Positions 8,670 through 16,667 of a stretch of 64,000 bases of DNA are shown one piece after another. The notes beneath the pieces are model-generated. The model searched no databases. It saw only the letters and a list, made by a program, of their open reading frames with translations, and was not told the origin of the DNA. The stretch spans positions 124,001 to 188,000 of the forward strand of contig NZ_MSCT01000018.1 of assembly GCF_001921865.1 (NCBI RefSeq), in the 5' to 3' direction. A program made the position numbers and the translations under genes. Within the stretch, counting starts at the first letter, position 1; every line of letters begins with the position of its first letter. The stretch comes from Pseudomonas chlororaphis (GTDB taxonomy: Bacteria > Pseudomonadota > Gammaproteobacteria > Pseudomonadales > Pseudomonadaceae).

Positions 8670-9155
8670 TCACGGCGTGCCTGGCGGGTTGGTGCTCGAG
8701 AAGATATAGCGGGCGAAGCGCCATTGACCGTCGGCCTCGCGGTGCAGCAGGAAAACTTCCTGATTACCTTCGCCGCTGGTTTTGCGCTCGCCCAGCAAGG
8801 TCTCGACCGTTCCGTTGGAGCGCGTGCGGGCAAACGCCCAGTCCGACGACAGCATCTGGATTTCGTCGACGCTGAAGCGCACGTCGAGCTTGATCGCCTT
8901 GAACACCTGGCGGTACGTCTCCCGCACCGCGTCGCGGCCTACGGCCGGCACATGATTCTGTGGCATGAACACGGCGTCGTCGGCATACAGGGCCATGACG
9001 CGGTCGAGGTCGGACGCGTTGAGCGCCGCCTCATACCGGTTCAGTTGTTGGGTGACCGCACTCTTGACCCGCTCTGGCGTCGAGGCTTGTTCAGCCTGGG
9101 ACGTCAAGGGCAGCAACAGTGCGCCGAACAGCAATGCAGTCAGTCGATTACGCAT
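8670..9155 (-). CDS. Exported DUF4440/SnoaL-like (SgcJ/EcaC-type) protein
   Basis: The product is 161 residues with an AAGGAG ribosome site. The N-terminus MRNRLTALLFGALLLPLTSQA is a typical Sec signal peptide. The rest is a small cone-shaped NTF2/SnoaL-like fold, recognised by NRYEAALNASDLDRVMALYA, AVFMPQ, GRDAVRETYRQVF and WRFARYIFSS. Proteins of this fold bind or isomerise small molecules, and no specific activity can be assigned. It is the last gene of an operon with a quinone oxidoreductase (16-bp gap) and a cytoplasmic paralogue at 10195-10572. Confidence 0.85.
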   Translation of the reverse strand: MRNRLTALLFGALLLPLTSQAEQASTPERVKSAVTQQLNRYEAALNASDLDRVMALYADDAVFMPQNHVPAVGRDAVRETYRQVFKAIKLDVRFSVDEIQMLSSDWAFARTRSNGTVETLLGERKTSGEGNQEVFLLHREADGQWRFARYIFSSTNPPGTP

Positions 9156-9171
9156 GTCAGTCTCCTTGGTT

Positions 9172-10146
9172 TCAAAGCACGACCACGAGTTTGCCGAGGG
9201 CGCGGTCGCTTTCCATCAAGCGATGGGCGCTGGGCACCTCGTCGAAAGCGAAGGTCCGGCTGAGGAGCGACGGAATGCGCTGGGCAGCCCGTTCCCCGGC
9301 CAGCCATGACAGCGGCGAGTCCTGCAACGGCATGGCCGGCGTTCCCAGCAGGCCGCTGGGGAAGAAACTCAAGCGCGTCGCGCCAGGCAAGTCCTGCATC
9401 AGGTGGAATTGCTCGAGTACCGGCGCGCCGCCCAGCAGGCCGATGACGCTCACCGCGCCGAAGGGACGCAGGGTCTTGAGCGTGTCGCGCAAGGTGCTGG
9501 CGCCGACCACTTCGAGGGCAGCGTCCACCTGTTGCCCAAGGCGCTGGGCAATATTGCCGTCGTCGACCACTACCTCGTCGGCGCCCGCCTGGTACAAGCC
9601 CTGGCTATTGGCGGCGCTGCGCGTGGTGGCGATCACCCGCAGGCCCCGCGCCTTGGCGTAGATGATCGCGGCCATGCCCACCGAGGAGGTCCCGCCGCGG
9701 ACCAGCAGCGTCTGGCCGCGTTGAATGGCCAGGCTCTTGTCGAGCGCGCCCCATATCGTCAGGTACGCCTCCGGCAGCGTCGCCAGCTCCGCCCAGGACA
9801 GCGCGGTGTCGTCCAGGGCGATCACGTTGTTGCGTAGCACGGTCACCTGCTCCGCGTAACTGCCGTTGCGGCTGAACTGCATGCCGCCCATGGCGGTGGC
9901 GACGCGCTGGCCGACGCGCAGGGTGCCGGAAGGGTCGTGCAGCACTTCGCCGACGGCTTCGATACCGGGCACCCGCGGTGCGCTGATGGCGCCCATCTTG
10001 CCGGCGCGCAGGTAGGTTTCCGCGCGGTTGAGCCCGAACGCCCGGACGCGGATCTGCACTTCTTCCGCGCTGGGTTCAGGCGACGGGATATCGCGCATCT
10101 GCAAGACTTCCGGGCCGCCGGCCTGTTCGACTACATAAGCTTTCAT
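9172..10146 (-). CDS. Zinc-independent medium-chain dehydrogenase / NADPH:quinone reductase-like
   Basis: The product is 324 residues with an AAGGAAA ribosome site. The N-terminal GroES-like half starts MKAYVVEQAGGPEVLQMRDI. The cofactor-binding Rossmann half contains TLLVRGGTSSVGMAAIIYAK, where the glycine-rich loop replaces the usual AAAGGVG pattern of quinone reductases. The Cys/His zinc ligands of alcohol dehydrogenases are absent. It should reduce quinones or alpha,beta-unsaturated carbonyls with NADPH. It is the middle gene of a three-gene operon with two DUF4440 proteins, divergent from a LysR regulator that probably controls it. Confidence 0.88.
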   Translation of the reverse strand: MKAYVVEQAGGPEVLQMRDIPSPEPSAEEVQIRVRAFGLNRAETYLRAGKMGAISAPRVPGIEAVGEVLHDPSGTLRVGQRVATAMGGMQFSRNGSYAEQVTVLRNNVIALDDTALSWAELATLPEAYLTIWGALDKSLAIQRGQTLLVRGGTSSVGMAAIIYAKARGLRVIATTRSAANSQGLYQAGADEVVVDDGNIAQRLGQQVDAALEVVGASTLRDTLKTLRPFGAVSVIGLLGGAPVLEQFHLMQDLPGATRLSFFPSGLLGTPAMPLQDSPLSWLAGERAAQRIPSLLSRTFAFDEVPSAHRLMESDRALGKLVVVL

Positions 10147-10194
10147 GGTGGTTTCCTTGAATACGAGACGTTGGATTCGGGGTTGGATGCCGGC

Positions 10195-10572
10195 TTAAGC
10201 GCGCGGCTCGGAGGTGGCGAAGAGATAGCGATGGATCTTCCATTCGCCGTGCTCGCGGCGGAACACGAACAGCTCGTTGTTGCCTTCGGCGACTTCCAGG
10301 TTGGCGGCGATGATCCGCGTACGGCCCGCCGAAGAGGTGCGGACCCAGGCCCAGTCGCCGGCTTCCTCGATCTCGTGGATCTGGAACTGCACACTGAGCT
10401 GGATGCTGTTGAACACCTGCTCGTAGCCGGCGTACACCGCATCGCGGCCGACCAGGGCCGGGGCGTGCTGGGGCATGAAGACCGGATCGCTGCCGTACAG
10501 GCCCAGGATGCTGTCGATGTCGGCGCTGTTGAGGGCGGTCTGGTAGGCGTCAAGAACGGATTGAATAGTCAT
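10195..10572 (-). CDS. Cytoplasmic DUF4440/SnoaL-like protein
   Basis: The product is 125 residues with ribosome site TTGGAG. It has no signal peptide and begins MTIQSVLDAYQTALNSADID. It is clearly a paralogue of the exported protein at 8670-9155. Both share a YQTALNSAD/YEAALNASD helix, a PVFMPQ/AVFMPQ strand, GRDAVYAGYEQVF/GRDAVRETYRQVF, and a WKIHRYLFATS/WRFARYIFSST ending. The function is unknown; the fold suggests binding or turnover of a small ligand. It is the first gene of the operon leading into the quinone oxidoreductase, 125 bp from the divergent LysR gene. Confidence 0.85.
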   Translation of the reverse strand: MTIQSVLDAYQTALNSADIDSILGLYGSDPVFMPQHAPALVGRDAVYAGYEQVFNSIQLSVQFQIHEIEEAGDWAWVRTSSAGRTRIIAANLEVAEGNNELFVFRREHGEWKIHRYLFATSEPRA

Positions 10573-10697
10573 GTCGAAGCTCCAAGTGGATGTTTCAGGC
10601 TTGCCGTTCGAGCAAGTGAGTCCACTATCGCCTTATCCAATCTGGTAGATAAGCCATGAAAAAGATAAGCTTTCTCTCAAAAATGAGAGGATCAATC

Positions 10698-11594
10698 ATG
10701 GACTTCAATGCCGCGCGGATGTTCGTCGGGGTGGCGCAGGCCGGCAGTCTGTCGGCCGCGGCGGAGCGCCTGGATATTCCGCTGCCGACCTTGAGCCGGC
10801 GCATCCGCGAACTTGAACAGCAATTGCAGGTGCAGTTGTTCGAGCGCTCGGTGCGCGGAACCCGGCTGACGGATTCGGGCACGCGCCTGTACGAGCACGC
10901 CAGCCGTGGCGTCGAAGCGCTATTGGAAGGGGAACAAGCGGTGGTCAGCGACCAGGCCCGGCTGAAAGGCCGCCTGCGGCTGTCGCTGCCACCCTCGTTC
11001 GAGCCCTGGTGGGAAGTGCTGGCGGCGTTCCAGCGCCGTTACCCGGAAATCCAGGTCAGCGTCCACACCACCGAGCGCCGTATCGACCTGATCGAAGACG
11101 GCGTCGATGTGGCGCTGCGCGTCGGCGCTATCGCCCACGAGACCATGATCGCGCGGCGGATGCTGGCCTACCGGCACATCCTAGTGGCCAGCCCGCTGCT
11201 GATCGAGCGCCTGGGCCTGCCGAACACCGTCGACGCCCTGTACGGCTATCCCGCCGCGACCTGGAGCAAAGGCTCCAGCGCGACCTGGCTGCTCGGGGAA
11301 CGGGCCTTTACGCCCGAGGCGATGCTCTCGACCAACGACTATGCCCACCTGCGCAGCCGCGCCCTGTCCGGCGATGCCATCACCGAGCTGCCGCCGTTCA
11401 TGGCCGCGGAGGGCCTGCGAGAAGGCAAACTACTGGCCCTGCTGCCCGACCATCCGTTGCCGGAACAGCAGATCAACCTGCTCTACCCGTCCCATCGCCA
11501 TCCCTCGGCAATCGTGCGGGCCTACCTGGATTTTGCCCAGGCCTACCTGCAGTTCCTGGCGCAGGCGTCGCTGCTGGACGCCTCTTCGCCCTGA
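10698..11594 (+). CDS. LysR-family transcriptional regulator
   Basis: The product is 298 residues from the ATG at 10698, preceded by GAGAGGA; the ATG at 10656 would add 14 residues. The winged helix-turn-helix reads FVGVAQAGSLSAAAERLDIP followed by LPTLSRRIRELEQQL. The effector domain is of the CrgA/DNA-binding type often seen beside quinone oxidoreductases (LRLSLPPSFEPWWEVLAAFQ, DVALRVGAI). It is divergent from the DUF4440-oxidoreductase-DUF4440 operon and is its likely regulator, probably sensing an electrophile or quinone (inference). Confidence 0.9.
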   Translation: MDFNAARMFVGVAQAGSLSAAAERLDIPLPTLSRRIRELEQQLQVQLFERSVRGTRLTDSGTRLYEHASRGVEALLEGEQAVVSDQARLKGRLRLSLPPSFEPWWEVLAAFQRRYPEIQVSVHTTERRIDLIEDGVDVALRVGAIAHETMIARRMLAYRHILVASPLLIERLGLPNTVDALYGYPAATWSKGSSATWLLGERAFTPEAMLSTNDYAHLRSRALSGDAITELPPFMAAEGLREGKLLALLPDHPLPEQQINLLYPSHRHPSAIVRAYLDFAQAYLQFLAQASLLDASSP

Positions 11595-11632
11595 GCCGCC
11601 GTCGCCCGGCAAGCGCCGGGCGGCATCCGGTT

Positions 11633-12427
11633 TCAGATAAAGATCGTACCGCGCAGATAGAGCGCGCCCTGGCCGCTGATCAGCACCCGGCCGTTGTCCA
11701 GCACCTCGCACCACAGCTGGCCCTTGCGCGCCCCGCCCTGCTCCGCGCTCAGGCGGTTCTTGCCCAGGCGCCCGGCCCAGTACGGGGCCAGGGAGGTGTG
11801 GGCCGAGCCGGTGACCGGGTCTTCGTTGACGCCAACGTTCGGGCCGAACCAGCGGGAGACGAAATCGACCTCCCGGCCCGGCGCGGTGACGGCGATGCCT
11901 CGCACGTCGAAGCGAGCCAGGGCGGCGAAGTCGGGCTTGAGCCCGGCGACGGTCGCGGCGTCCTCGACCACCAGCAAGTAGTCGTCGGTGCGGTACAAGG
12001 CTTCGGCGCGCGGCAGGCCGAGGGCCTGCAACAGGCTCGGCGGAATCGGCTCGGCCACCGGCTGCCTGGCCGGGAAGTCCATGCTCAGGCGCTCGCCGTC
12101 GCGGCGCACCCGCAGCTCGCCGCTGCGGGTACTGAAGCGCAGCACTGCGCTGGGCTCGTGCAGTTGCTCGAACAACACCCAGGCCGCGGCCAGGGTGGCG
12201 TGGCCGCACAGGTCGACCTCCACGGTCGGGGTGAACCAGCGCAACTCGAAGACCTCGCCGCTGCGCACGAAGTAGGCGGTTTCCGAGAGGTTGTTCTCTT
12301 CGGCGATGCGCTGCAGCGTGGCGTCGGGCAGCCAGGCCTCCAGCGGGCAGACCGCCGCCGGGTTGCCGCCAAAGGACGTGGCGGAAAAGGCATCCACCTG
12401 AAAGATATCGAGCTGCATCGAGGTCAT
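11633..12427 (-). CDS. PhzF-family isomerase-like protein
   Basis: The product is 264 residues; a second in-frame ATG at 12418 is also possible. PhzF proteins have two similar halves of diaminopimelate-epimerase fold. QVDAFSATSFGGNPAAVCPL opens the first, and EENNLSETAYFV carries the catalytic Glu. VDLCGHATLAAAWVLF and DPVTGSAHTSLAPYW are the paired substrate-binding glycine loops. PhzF itself isomerises a phenazine precursor. No other phenazine genes are adjacent, so the substrate is open. It begins 7 bases after the YheO-like regulator, so the two are co-transcribed and probably translationally coupled. Confidence 0.9.
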   Translation of the reverse strand: MTSMQLDIFQVDAFSATSFGGNPAAVCPLEAWLPDATLQRIAEENNLSETAYFVRSGEVFELRWFTPTVEVDLCGHATLAAAWVLFEQLHEPSAVLRFSTRSGELRVRRDGERLSMDFPARQPVAEPIPPSLLQALGLPRAEALYRTDDYLLVVEDAATVAGLKPDFAALARFDVRGIAVTAPGREVDFVSRWFGPNVGVNEDPVTGSAHTSLAPYWAGRLGKNRLSAEQGGARKGQLWCEVLDNGRVLISGQGALYLRGTIFI

Positions 12428-12434
12428 TCTGGGT

Positions 12435-13139
12435 TCACTCTGCTGGGTTGGCGTGGTCGGTGGCCCGGATCTGGTCCAGGTAGTTGTAGACGGTGTAGCG
12501 GGTGACCCCGAGGGCCGCGGCGGCCTTCTCGATGCCGCCCTTGACGATGAACAGCCCGCGGTCCTGCATCTGCCGCACGGCGTCGAGTTTCTGGGGCTTT
12601 TTCATCAGCGCCGTACCGCCGGGGCAGGCGGCCTGGATGATCTGCGCCATCAACTGCTCCATGTCCTGGGGTTCATCGCTGCGCGGCTCGGGGGCGGCGG
12701 CCAGGCCCAGCAACTCGCCGAGGCAGGCATGGGCGGCGGCCAGGCCGCTGAGGTCGGCGTTGCTGCACAGGGTGGCGAAGGGCTGGCCGCCGCTATCGCG
12801 GTAGACCACCGTCGAACTGCGCAGCGGGCGCCCGTCGGGGGCCGTGGTCGGGTAGTTCGCCACCAGCAGCGGCTCGCTGCCGGAGCGGTCTTGCATGGCC
12901 CGGCGCACGGCGATGAAACCCAGGTCATCGCGCGGACCGCCGAGCACCGGGTCGCCGACCCGGCGGCCGGTGACATGGCCGTTGGCGATGGCGACGATGG
13001 ACGACTCAGGCCGGCTCAGGTCGTGCAGGACGATTTCGACATGGCGGCCGACCACACTGGCGAGCAGGTCCAGGGTGCTGCGCAGCACCTTGAATACCAA
13101 GTGGCGTTCGGCGCGATGAGCGGGTTCGACGGAGGTCAT
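12435..13139 (-). CDS. YheO-like PAS/HTH transcriptional regulator (DauR-type)
   Basis: The product is 234 residues. The N-terminal two thirds match the YheO-like PAS domain: LLASVVGRHVEIVLHDLSRP, then SIVAIANGHVTGRRVGDP. The C-terminal helix-turn-helix contains KGGIEKAAAALGVTRYTVYN. The D-arginine regulator DauR of Pseudomonas has this layout. Co-transcription with the PhzF-like gene 7 bases downstream suggests it controls that enzyme. The effector ligand is unknown. No clear Shine-Dalgarno precedes the ATG. Confidence 0.85.
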   Translation of the reverse strand: MTSVEPAHRAERHLVFKVLRSTLDLLASVVGRHVEIVLHDLSRPESSIVAIANGHVTGRRVGDPVLGGPRDDLGFIAVRRAMQDRSGSEPLLVANYPTTAPDGRPLRSSTVVYRDSGGQPFATLCSNADLSGLAAAHACLGELLGLAAAPEPRSDEPQDMEQLMAQIIQAACPGGTALMKKPQKLDAVRQMQDRGLFIVKGGIEKAAAALGVTRYTVYNYLDQIRATDHANPAE

Positions 13140-13224
13140 GGCGGGGTTCGCGAAACGAAGAGTCCGCGAAAAATATCAACACATCATTGAATATTCAACT
13201 TTATGTTGATATTTGCCCCCCGCT

Positions 13225-14103
13225 TCAGCCTGGCGCCACCGCGCCGAGCAACCATTCCTTGAACGCCAGCATGGCCGGGCTCTGCGCCCGCGACTGCAAG
13301 CGCGTCAGCCAGTAGCTGCCGGTGCTGATGCCCACCGCGAACGGCTGCACGATGCTGCCGGCCTGCAGCTGCCGGGCGAACATCAGCGGCGGCGCCAGGG
13401 CCACGCCCATGCCTTGCTGCGCGGCTTCCATCATGCCCAGCGAGGTGTCGAACACGATACTGCGCGACGGCAAGGCACTGGCCGGCAGGCCGGCGGCGCT
13501 GAACCACTCCGACCACTCGTCGGTGCGGTAAGAGCGCAGCAGGGTCTGGCCAAGCAGGTCGGCGGGGCTGTGCAGTTGCCGCGCCAGCTCCGGCACGCAC
13601 AGCACCGACAGCGGCGCCTCCAGCAGTTGCACGGCATCGGTGCCGTGCCAGGCGCCGCTGCCGAAACGAATGGCGTAGTCCAGCCCTTCGGCGGCGACAT
13701 CGACCCGGTTGTTGTGGGTCGACAGGCGCAGGTCGATAAACGGGTGGCGCGCCTGGAAGTCCTCCAGGCGCGGCAACAGCCAGCCCACGGCGAAGGTGCC
13801 GACGGCGCCTACGCTGAGCATTTCGCGGTAGTGCCCGCCCTCGAAACGGCCGAGGGTTGCGGCGATCCGGTCGAAACACTCGCGCAGCACCGGCAGCAGG
13901 GTTTCGCCTTCGCTGGTGAGCATCAGCCCCCGGGGCAGGCGCTTGAACAAAATGACGTTGAGCTGGGCCTCGAGGCTTTTCACCTGATGGCTGACCGCGG
14001 CCTGGGTCACGCACAGCTCGATGGCCGCGCGGGTAAAACTCAAATGCCGCGCCGAGGCTTCGAAGGCCCGCAGGGCATTCAGCGGCAGATGGGGTCGGAT
14101 CAT
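13225..14103 (-). CDS. ampR: AmpR, LysR-type regulator of the AmpC beta-lactamase
   Basis: The product is 292 residues with an AGGGA ribosome site. The N-terminus LNALRAFEASARHLSFTRAA and the HTH helix VTQAAVSHQVKSLEAQL agree closely with what I recall of P. aeruginosa AmpR, as do FKRLPRGLMLTSEGETLLPV and GLDYAIRFGSGAWHGTDAV. AmpR binds muropeptides from cell-wall recycling: UDP-MurNAc-pentapeptide holds it as repressor and anhydro-MurNAc peptides switch it to activator. It is divergent from ampC across a 183-bp control region, the classic arrangement. Confidence 0.95.
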   Translation of the reverse strand: MIRPHLPLNALRAFEASARHLSFTRAAIELCVTQAAVSHQVKSLEAQLNVILFKRLPRGLMLTSEGETLLPVLRECFDRIAATLGRFEGGHYREMLSVGAVGTFAVGWLLPRLEDFQARHPFIDLRLSTHNNRVDVAAEGLDYAIRFGSGAWHGTDAVQLLEAPLSVLCVPELARQLHSPADLLGQTLLRSYRTDEWSEWFSAAGLPASALPSRSIVFDTSLGMMEAAQQGMGVALAPPLMFARQLQAGSIVQPFAVGISTGSYWLTRLQSRAQSPAMLAFKEWLLGAVAPG

Positions 14104-14286
14104 GGTGATTCCCTAGTTTTTCTAATGGCTCGTGCGAGATATCGTCGTTTGCCGATTCTTCGCCAGCCGCCTACATTGAGCCCCTTCGCGGCGCCCTGCT
14201 TGATCTCGTTCAGCACCGGCGCCGGTAAAAAGCCGCTGGGAGCGCAGCGGCCATCACCTTGCAAAATCATGGAATGTCGCCCCGTC
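14104..14286. promoter_or_regulatory. ampR-ampC divergent control region
   Basis: This 183-bp gap lies between the divergent starts of ampR and ampC. It should hold both promoters and the AmpR binding site, which in characterised systems lies near the ampR promoter. The A+T-richer segment just left of ampR's ribosome site (about 14108-14150) is the most likely operator area. No exact site was fixed by eye. Confidence 0.5.
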
Positions 14287-15477
14287 ATGCACAAGAAAAA
14301 CCTTGCCCTGTCTGGATTCTTTACCCTCTCCCTGCTGCTCTGCGGTGCCAGCACCTGCCTGGCCGCCAGCCAGCCGGACAGCCCTCTCAAGCCCTTGGTC
14401 GACGCGGCAATTCGCCCGCTGATGCAGCAACAGAACATCGCCGGCATGGCGGTAGCCATCACCGTCAAAGGCCAACCGCATTACTTTAACTACGGCCTGG
14501 CGTCCCGGGAGGAGAAAAAAGCCGTGGACGCGGACACGCTGTTCGAGATCGGTTCGGTGAGCAAGACCCTCACCGCGACGCTGGCGGCCTACGCCCAGGC
14601 CAGCGGCAAACTGGCCCTCGACGCCCCGGCCAGCCGCTACCTGCCAGCCTTGCAGGGCAGCGCTTTCGAGCGCATCAGCGTGCTGCAGTTGGGGACCTAC
14701 AGCGCCGGCGGCCTGCCGCTGCAGTTCCCCGATCAATGGGACAGCCCGGACAAGATGCTCGGCTACTACCAACAGTGGAAACCGGCCTATGCCCCCGGCG
14801 CCCAGCGCCTGTACTCGAACCCGAGCCTCGGCCTGTTCGGCTACCTGGCGGCGCAAAGCCTGGGCCAGCCCTTCGCCCAAGCGATGGAGCAGCGCCTGTT
14901 CCCGCAGCTCGGCCTCAAGCACAGCTATCTCCAGGTGCCGGCCGCGCAACTGGGCCACTACGCCCAGGGCTACGACAAGGACGGCAAGCCGGTGCGGGTC
15001 GGCCCCGGCGCCATGGACGCCGAGGCGTACGGGGTGAAAACCAGCGCCGCCGACCTGCTGCGTTTCGTCGAAGCCAACCTCAAGCCCGAGTCGCTGCCGC
15101 AGCCCTGGCCCCAGGCAATCGCCCTCACCCACACCGGTTATTACCAGGTCGACGGCATGACCCAGGGCCTGGGTTGGGAACTCTACCCCTACCCGCTCAG
15201 CCTCGAGGCCCTGCTGGCCGGCAACACCACGCAGATGGCCATGGAGCCGCACCCGACCCGCTGGCTCAACCCGCCCCAGGCGCCACGGCCGAACACCCTG
15301 CTCAACAAGACCGGCTCCACCGGCGGCTTCGGCAGCTATGTGCTGTACGTGCCCGGCAAGGACATCGGTATGGTGCTGCTGGCGAACAAGAACTACCCCA
15401 TCGCCGAGCGGGTGAAGGTCGCCCATGCGCTGCTCGAAGCCCTGGACGGAACAACCGGCGCGGGCCAGCAACCCTGA
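14287..15477 (+). CDS. ampC: AmpC, class C beta-lactamase
   Basis: The product is 396 residues from the ATG at 14287; another in-frame ATG at 14269 is possible. The signal peptide MHKKNLALSGFFTLSLLLCG ends near CLAAS, so the enzyme is periplasmic. The three class C motifs are present: Ser90-Val-Ser-Lys (nucleophile and base), Tyr176-Ser-Asn and Lys340-Thr-Gly. It hydrolyses cephalosporins through an acyl-enzyme. The length is normal and nothing looks broken. Expression should be inducible through the divergent AmpR. Confidence 0.96.
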   Translation: MHKKNLALSGFFTLSLLLCGASTCLAASQPDSPLKPLVDAAIRPLMQQQNIAGMAVAITVKGQPHYFNYGLASREEKKAVDADTLFEIGSVSKTLTATLAAYAQASGKLALDAPASRYLPALQGSAFERISVLQLGTYSAGGLPLQFPDQWDSPDKMLGYYQQWKPAYAPGAQRLYSNPSLGLFGYLAAQSLGQPFAQAMEQRLFPQLGLKHSYLQVPAAQLGHYAQGYDKDGKPVRVGPGAMDAEAYGVKTSAADLLRFVEANLKPESLPQPWPQAIALTHTGYYQVDGMTQGLGWELYPYPLSLEALLAGNTTQMAMEPHPTRWLNPPQAPRPNTLLNKTGSTGGFGSYVLYVPGKDIGMVLLANKNYPIAERVKVAHALLEALDGTTGAGQQP

Positions 15478-15625
15478 GGAAAGCGCGCTTCTGGCCTTGA
15501 CGCGGTGCCCGCCCTGGGCGCCGCCACGATGATTGGCGCTGGCTAAAACCGGCGGAACGCGCCATCCTCCGCGTCTTTTTCCGCGCCGCCTTTCGGGCGG
15601 CGCACGCTTGTCCAAGGAAGCCGCC

Positions 15626-16180
15626 ATGCACAACCAGCCGCTCAACCCCGCCGAGTTCGAATTCATCGAAGACACCCTGCTCAAGTACGGCGACGACCAC
15701 TCCGTGCTCAACCTGGCCGAGCTGGACGGTTTCTGCACCGCCCTGGTCTCTGGCCCGACCCAGGTGGACATCGCCGAATGGTTCCCGGCCATCTGGGGCG
15801 GGCAGAACCCCGATTGGCAAAGCCCGGACGAATGCAAACGCTTTATCGAACTCAGCGTGCGCCACCTGAACGCCCTGGCCGCGACCCTGGCCAACGACCC
15901 GGCAAGCTTTGCCCCGCGCTTCGAGGAAACCGAGCACCAGGACCAACCCCTGCCCCTGGCGGAGGAATGGTGCTTCGGCTACCTGCGCGCCATGGCCGTG
16001 AGCAACTGGCCCGAACTGCCCGCCGCCCAGGCCGCCCAACTGCAAGCCATCGTCACTTGCGCCGAGCAGGACAACTTCGAACTGCCGGCCGACCTCGATC
16101 GGGCGCAGCACCAGCAGAACGTCGCCAGCGTCGAACAGGCGGCGCGGGCGTTGCATGATTATTGGGTGGCGCAGCGTTGA
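15626..16180 (+). CDS. UPF0149 (YecA/YgfB-like) family protein
   Basis: The product is 184 residues from the ATG at 15626, with AAGGAAG upstream; the frame could begin earlier but without support. The text FEFIEDTLLKYGDDH, then NLAELDGFCTALVSGP, is the typical start of UPF0149 helical proteins. PLAEEWCFGYLRAMAVSNWP is the second conserved block. The C-terminal SEC-C zinc motif found in E. coli YecA is absent, so this is a short form. The function is not established. A hairpin at 15583-15603 (perfect 8-bp stem) sits in its leader. Confidence 0.85.
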   Translation: MHNQPLNPAEFEFIEDTLLKYGDDHSVLNLAELDGFCTALVSGPTQVDIAEWFPAIWGGQNPDWQSPDECKRFIELSVRHLNALAATLANDPASFAPRFEETEHQDQPLPLAEEWCFGYLRAMAVSNWPELPAAQAAQLQAIVTCAEQDNFELPADLDRAQHQQNVASVEQAARALHDYWVAQR

Positions 16181-16190
16181 AAGTGGGTTG

Positions 16191-16211
16191 GGGCAGGCTG
16201 AACGCCTGCCC
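16191..16211 (+). terminator. Hairpin after the UPF0149 gene
   Basis: A perfect 8-bp stem (16191-16198 with 16204-16211, loop TGAAC) begins 10 bases after the stop codon, followed by TCTTACCTCT. This is a weak T tract. It could also serve the convergent small membrane protein gene from the other side. Confidence 0.5.
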
Positions 16212-16268
16212 TCTTACCTCTCGGCCGCATGAGCGTCGGGATCAAGAAGACCGCAACTAAACGCTCAC

Positions 16269-16667
16269 TTACATCGAAGGCCAGCGCCTGATCAGCATCA
16301 CGGCCACGGACTCAATGACAAGCACCACCAGCAGTCCACCCATGAGGTAGTGCGAAATAATCAATCTTCTTTTAAGCGGTTGAGGAAAGTTGTTTATCTC
16401 ATCGGCATCCAACAACCCTCTTCTGATGAAAAAGCCCGGAAAAGCCAGATAACCCGCTACGACCCCCACCATCATGATCCGGCCCCAAGCCCCCATATGC
16501 AGGTAAAACCTGTTGCCGGTTATCATCTGGCAATTCTTAACATACCCGAGCATTTCACCTATACGGGTATACCCCCAATACAGATAGACACCCATCATGG
16601 CGAACATACCGATAAAGGTTATTCCAATAAAAACGCCCAGTACTATATGAGCCGTCGTGATTACCAT
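16269..16667 (-). CDS. Small integral membrane protein, likely immunity protein to the PAAR effector
   Basis: The 132-residue product has hydrophobic segments at about 5-30, 63-85 and 104-126, with a Cys-containing hydrophilic stretch between the first two. I do not recognise a family. Its start codon lies inside the end of the upstream PAAR effector gene (7-bp overlap), so the two are translated together. A membrane-spanning partner directly downstream of an effector with a hydrophobic Gly-rich end is what is expected of an inner-membrane immunity protein against a pore-forming toxin. That role is inference. The gene is visibly A+T-richer than its neighbours, a sign of acquisition. Confidence 0.7.
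   Translation of the reverse strand: MVITTAHIVLGVFIGITFIGMFAMMGVYLYWGYTRIGEMLGYVKNCQMITGNRFYLHMGAWGRIMMVGVVAGYLAFPGFFIRRGLLDADEINNFPQPLKRRLIISHYLMGGLLVVLVIESVAVMLIRRWPSM

Noticed and set aside
11633..12427. Evidence for a phenazine biosynthetic cluster
   Set aside because: Only a PhzF-family gene is present, next to a YheO-like regulator. The other phz genes are absent, and PhzF-like proteins are common outside phenazine pathways.
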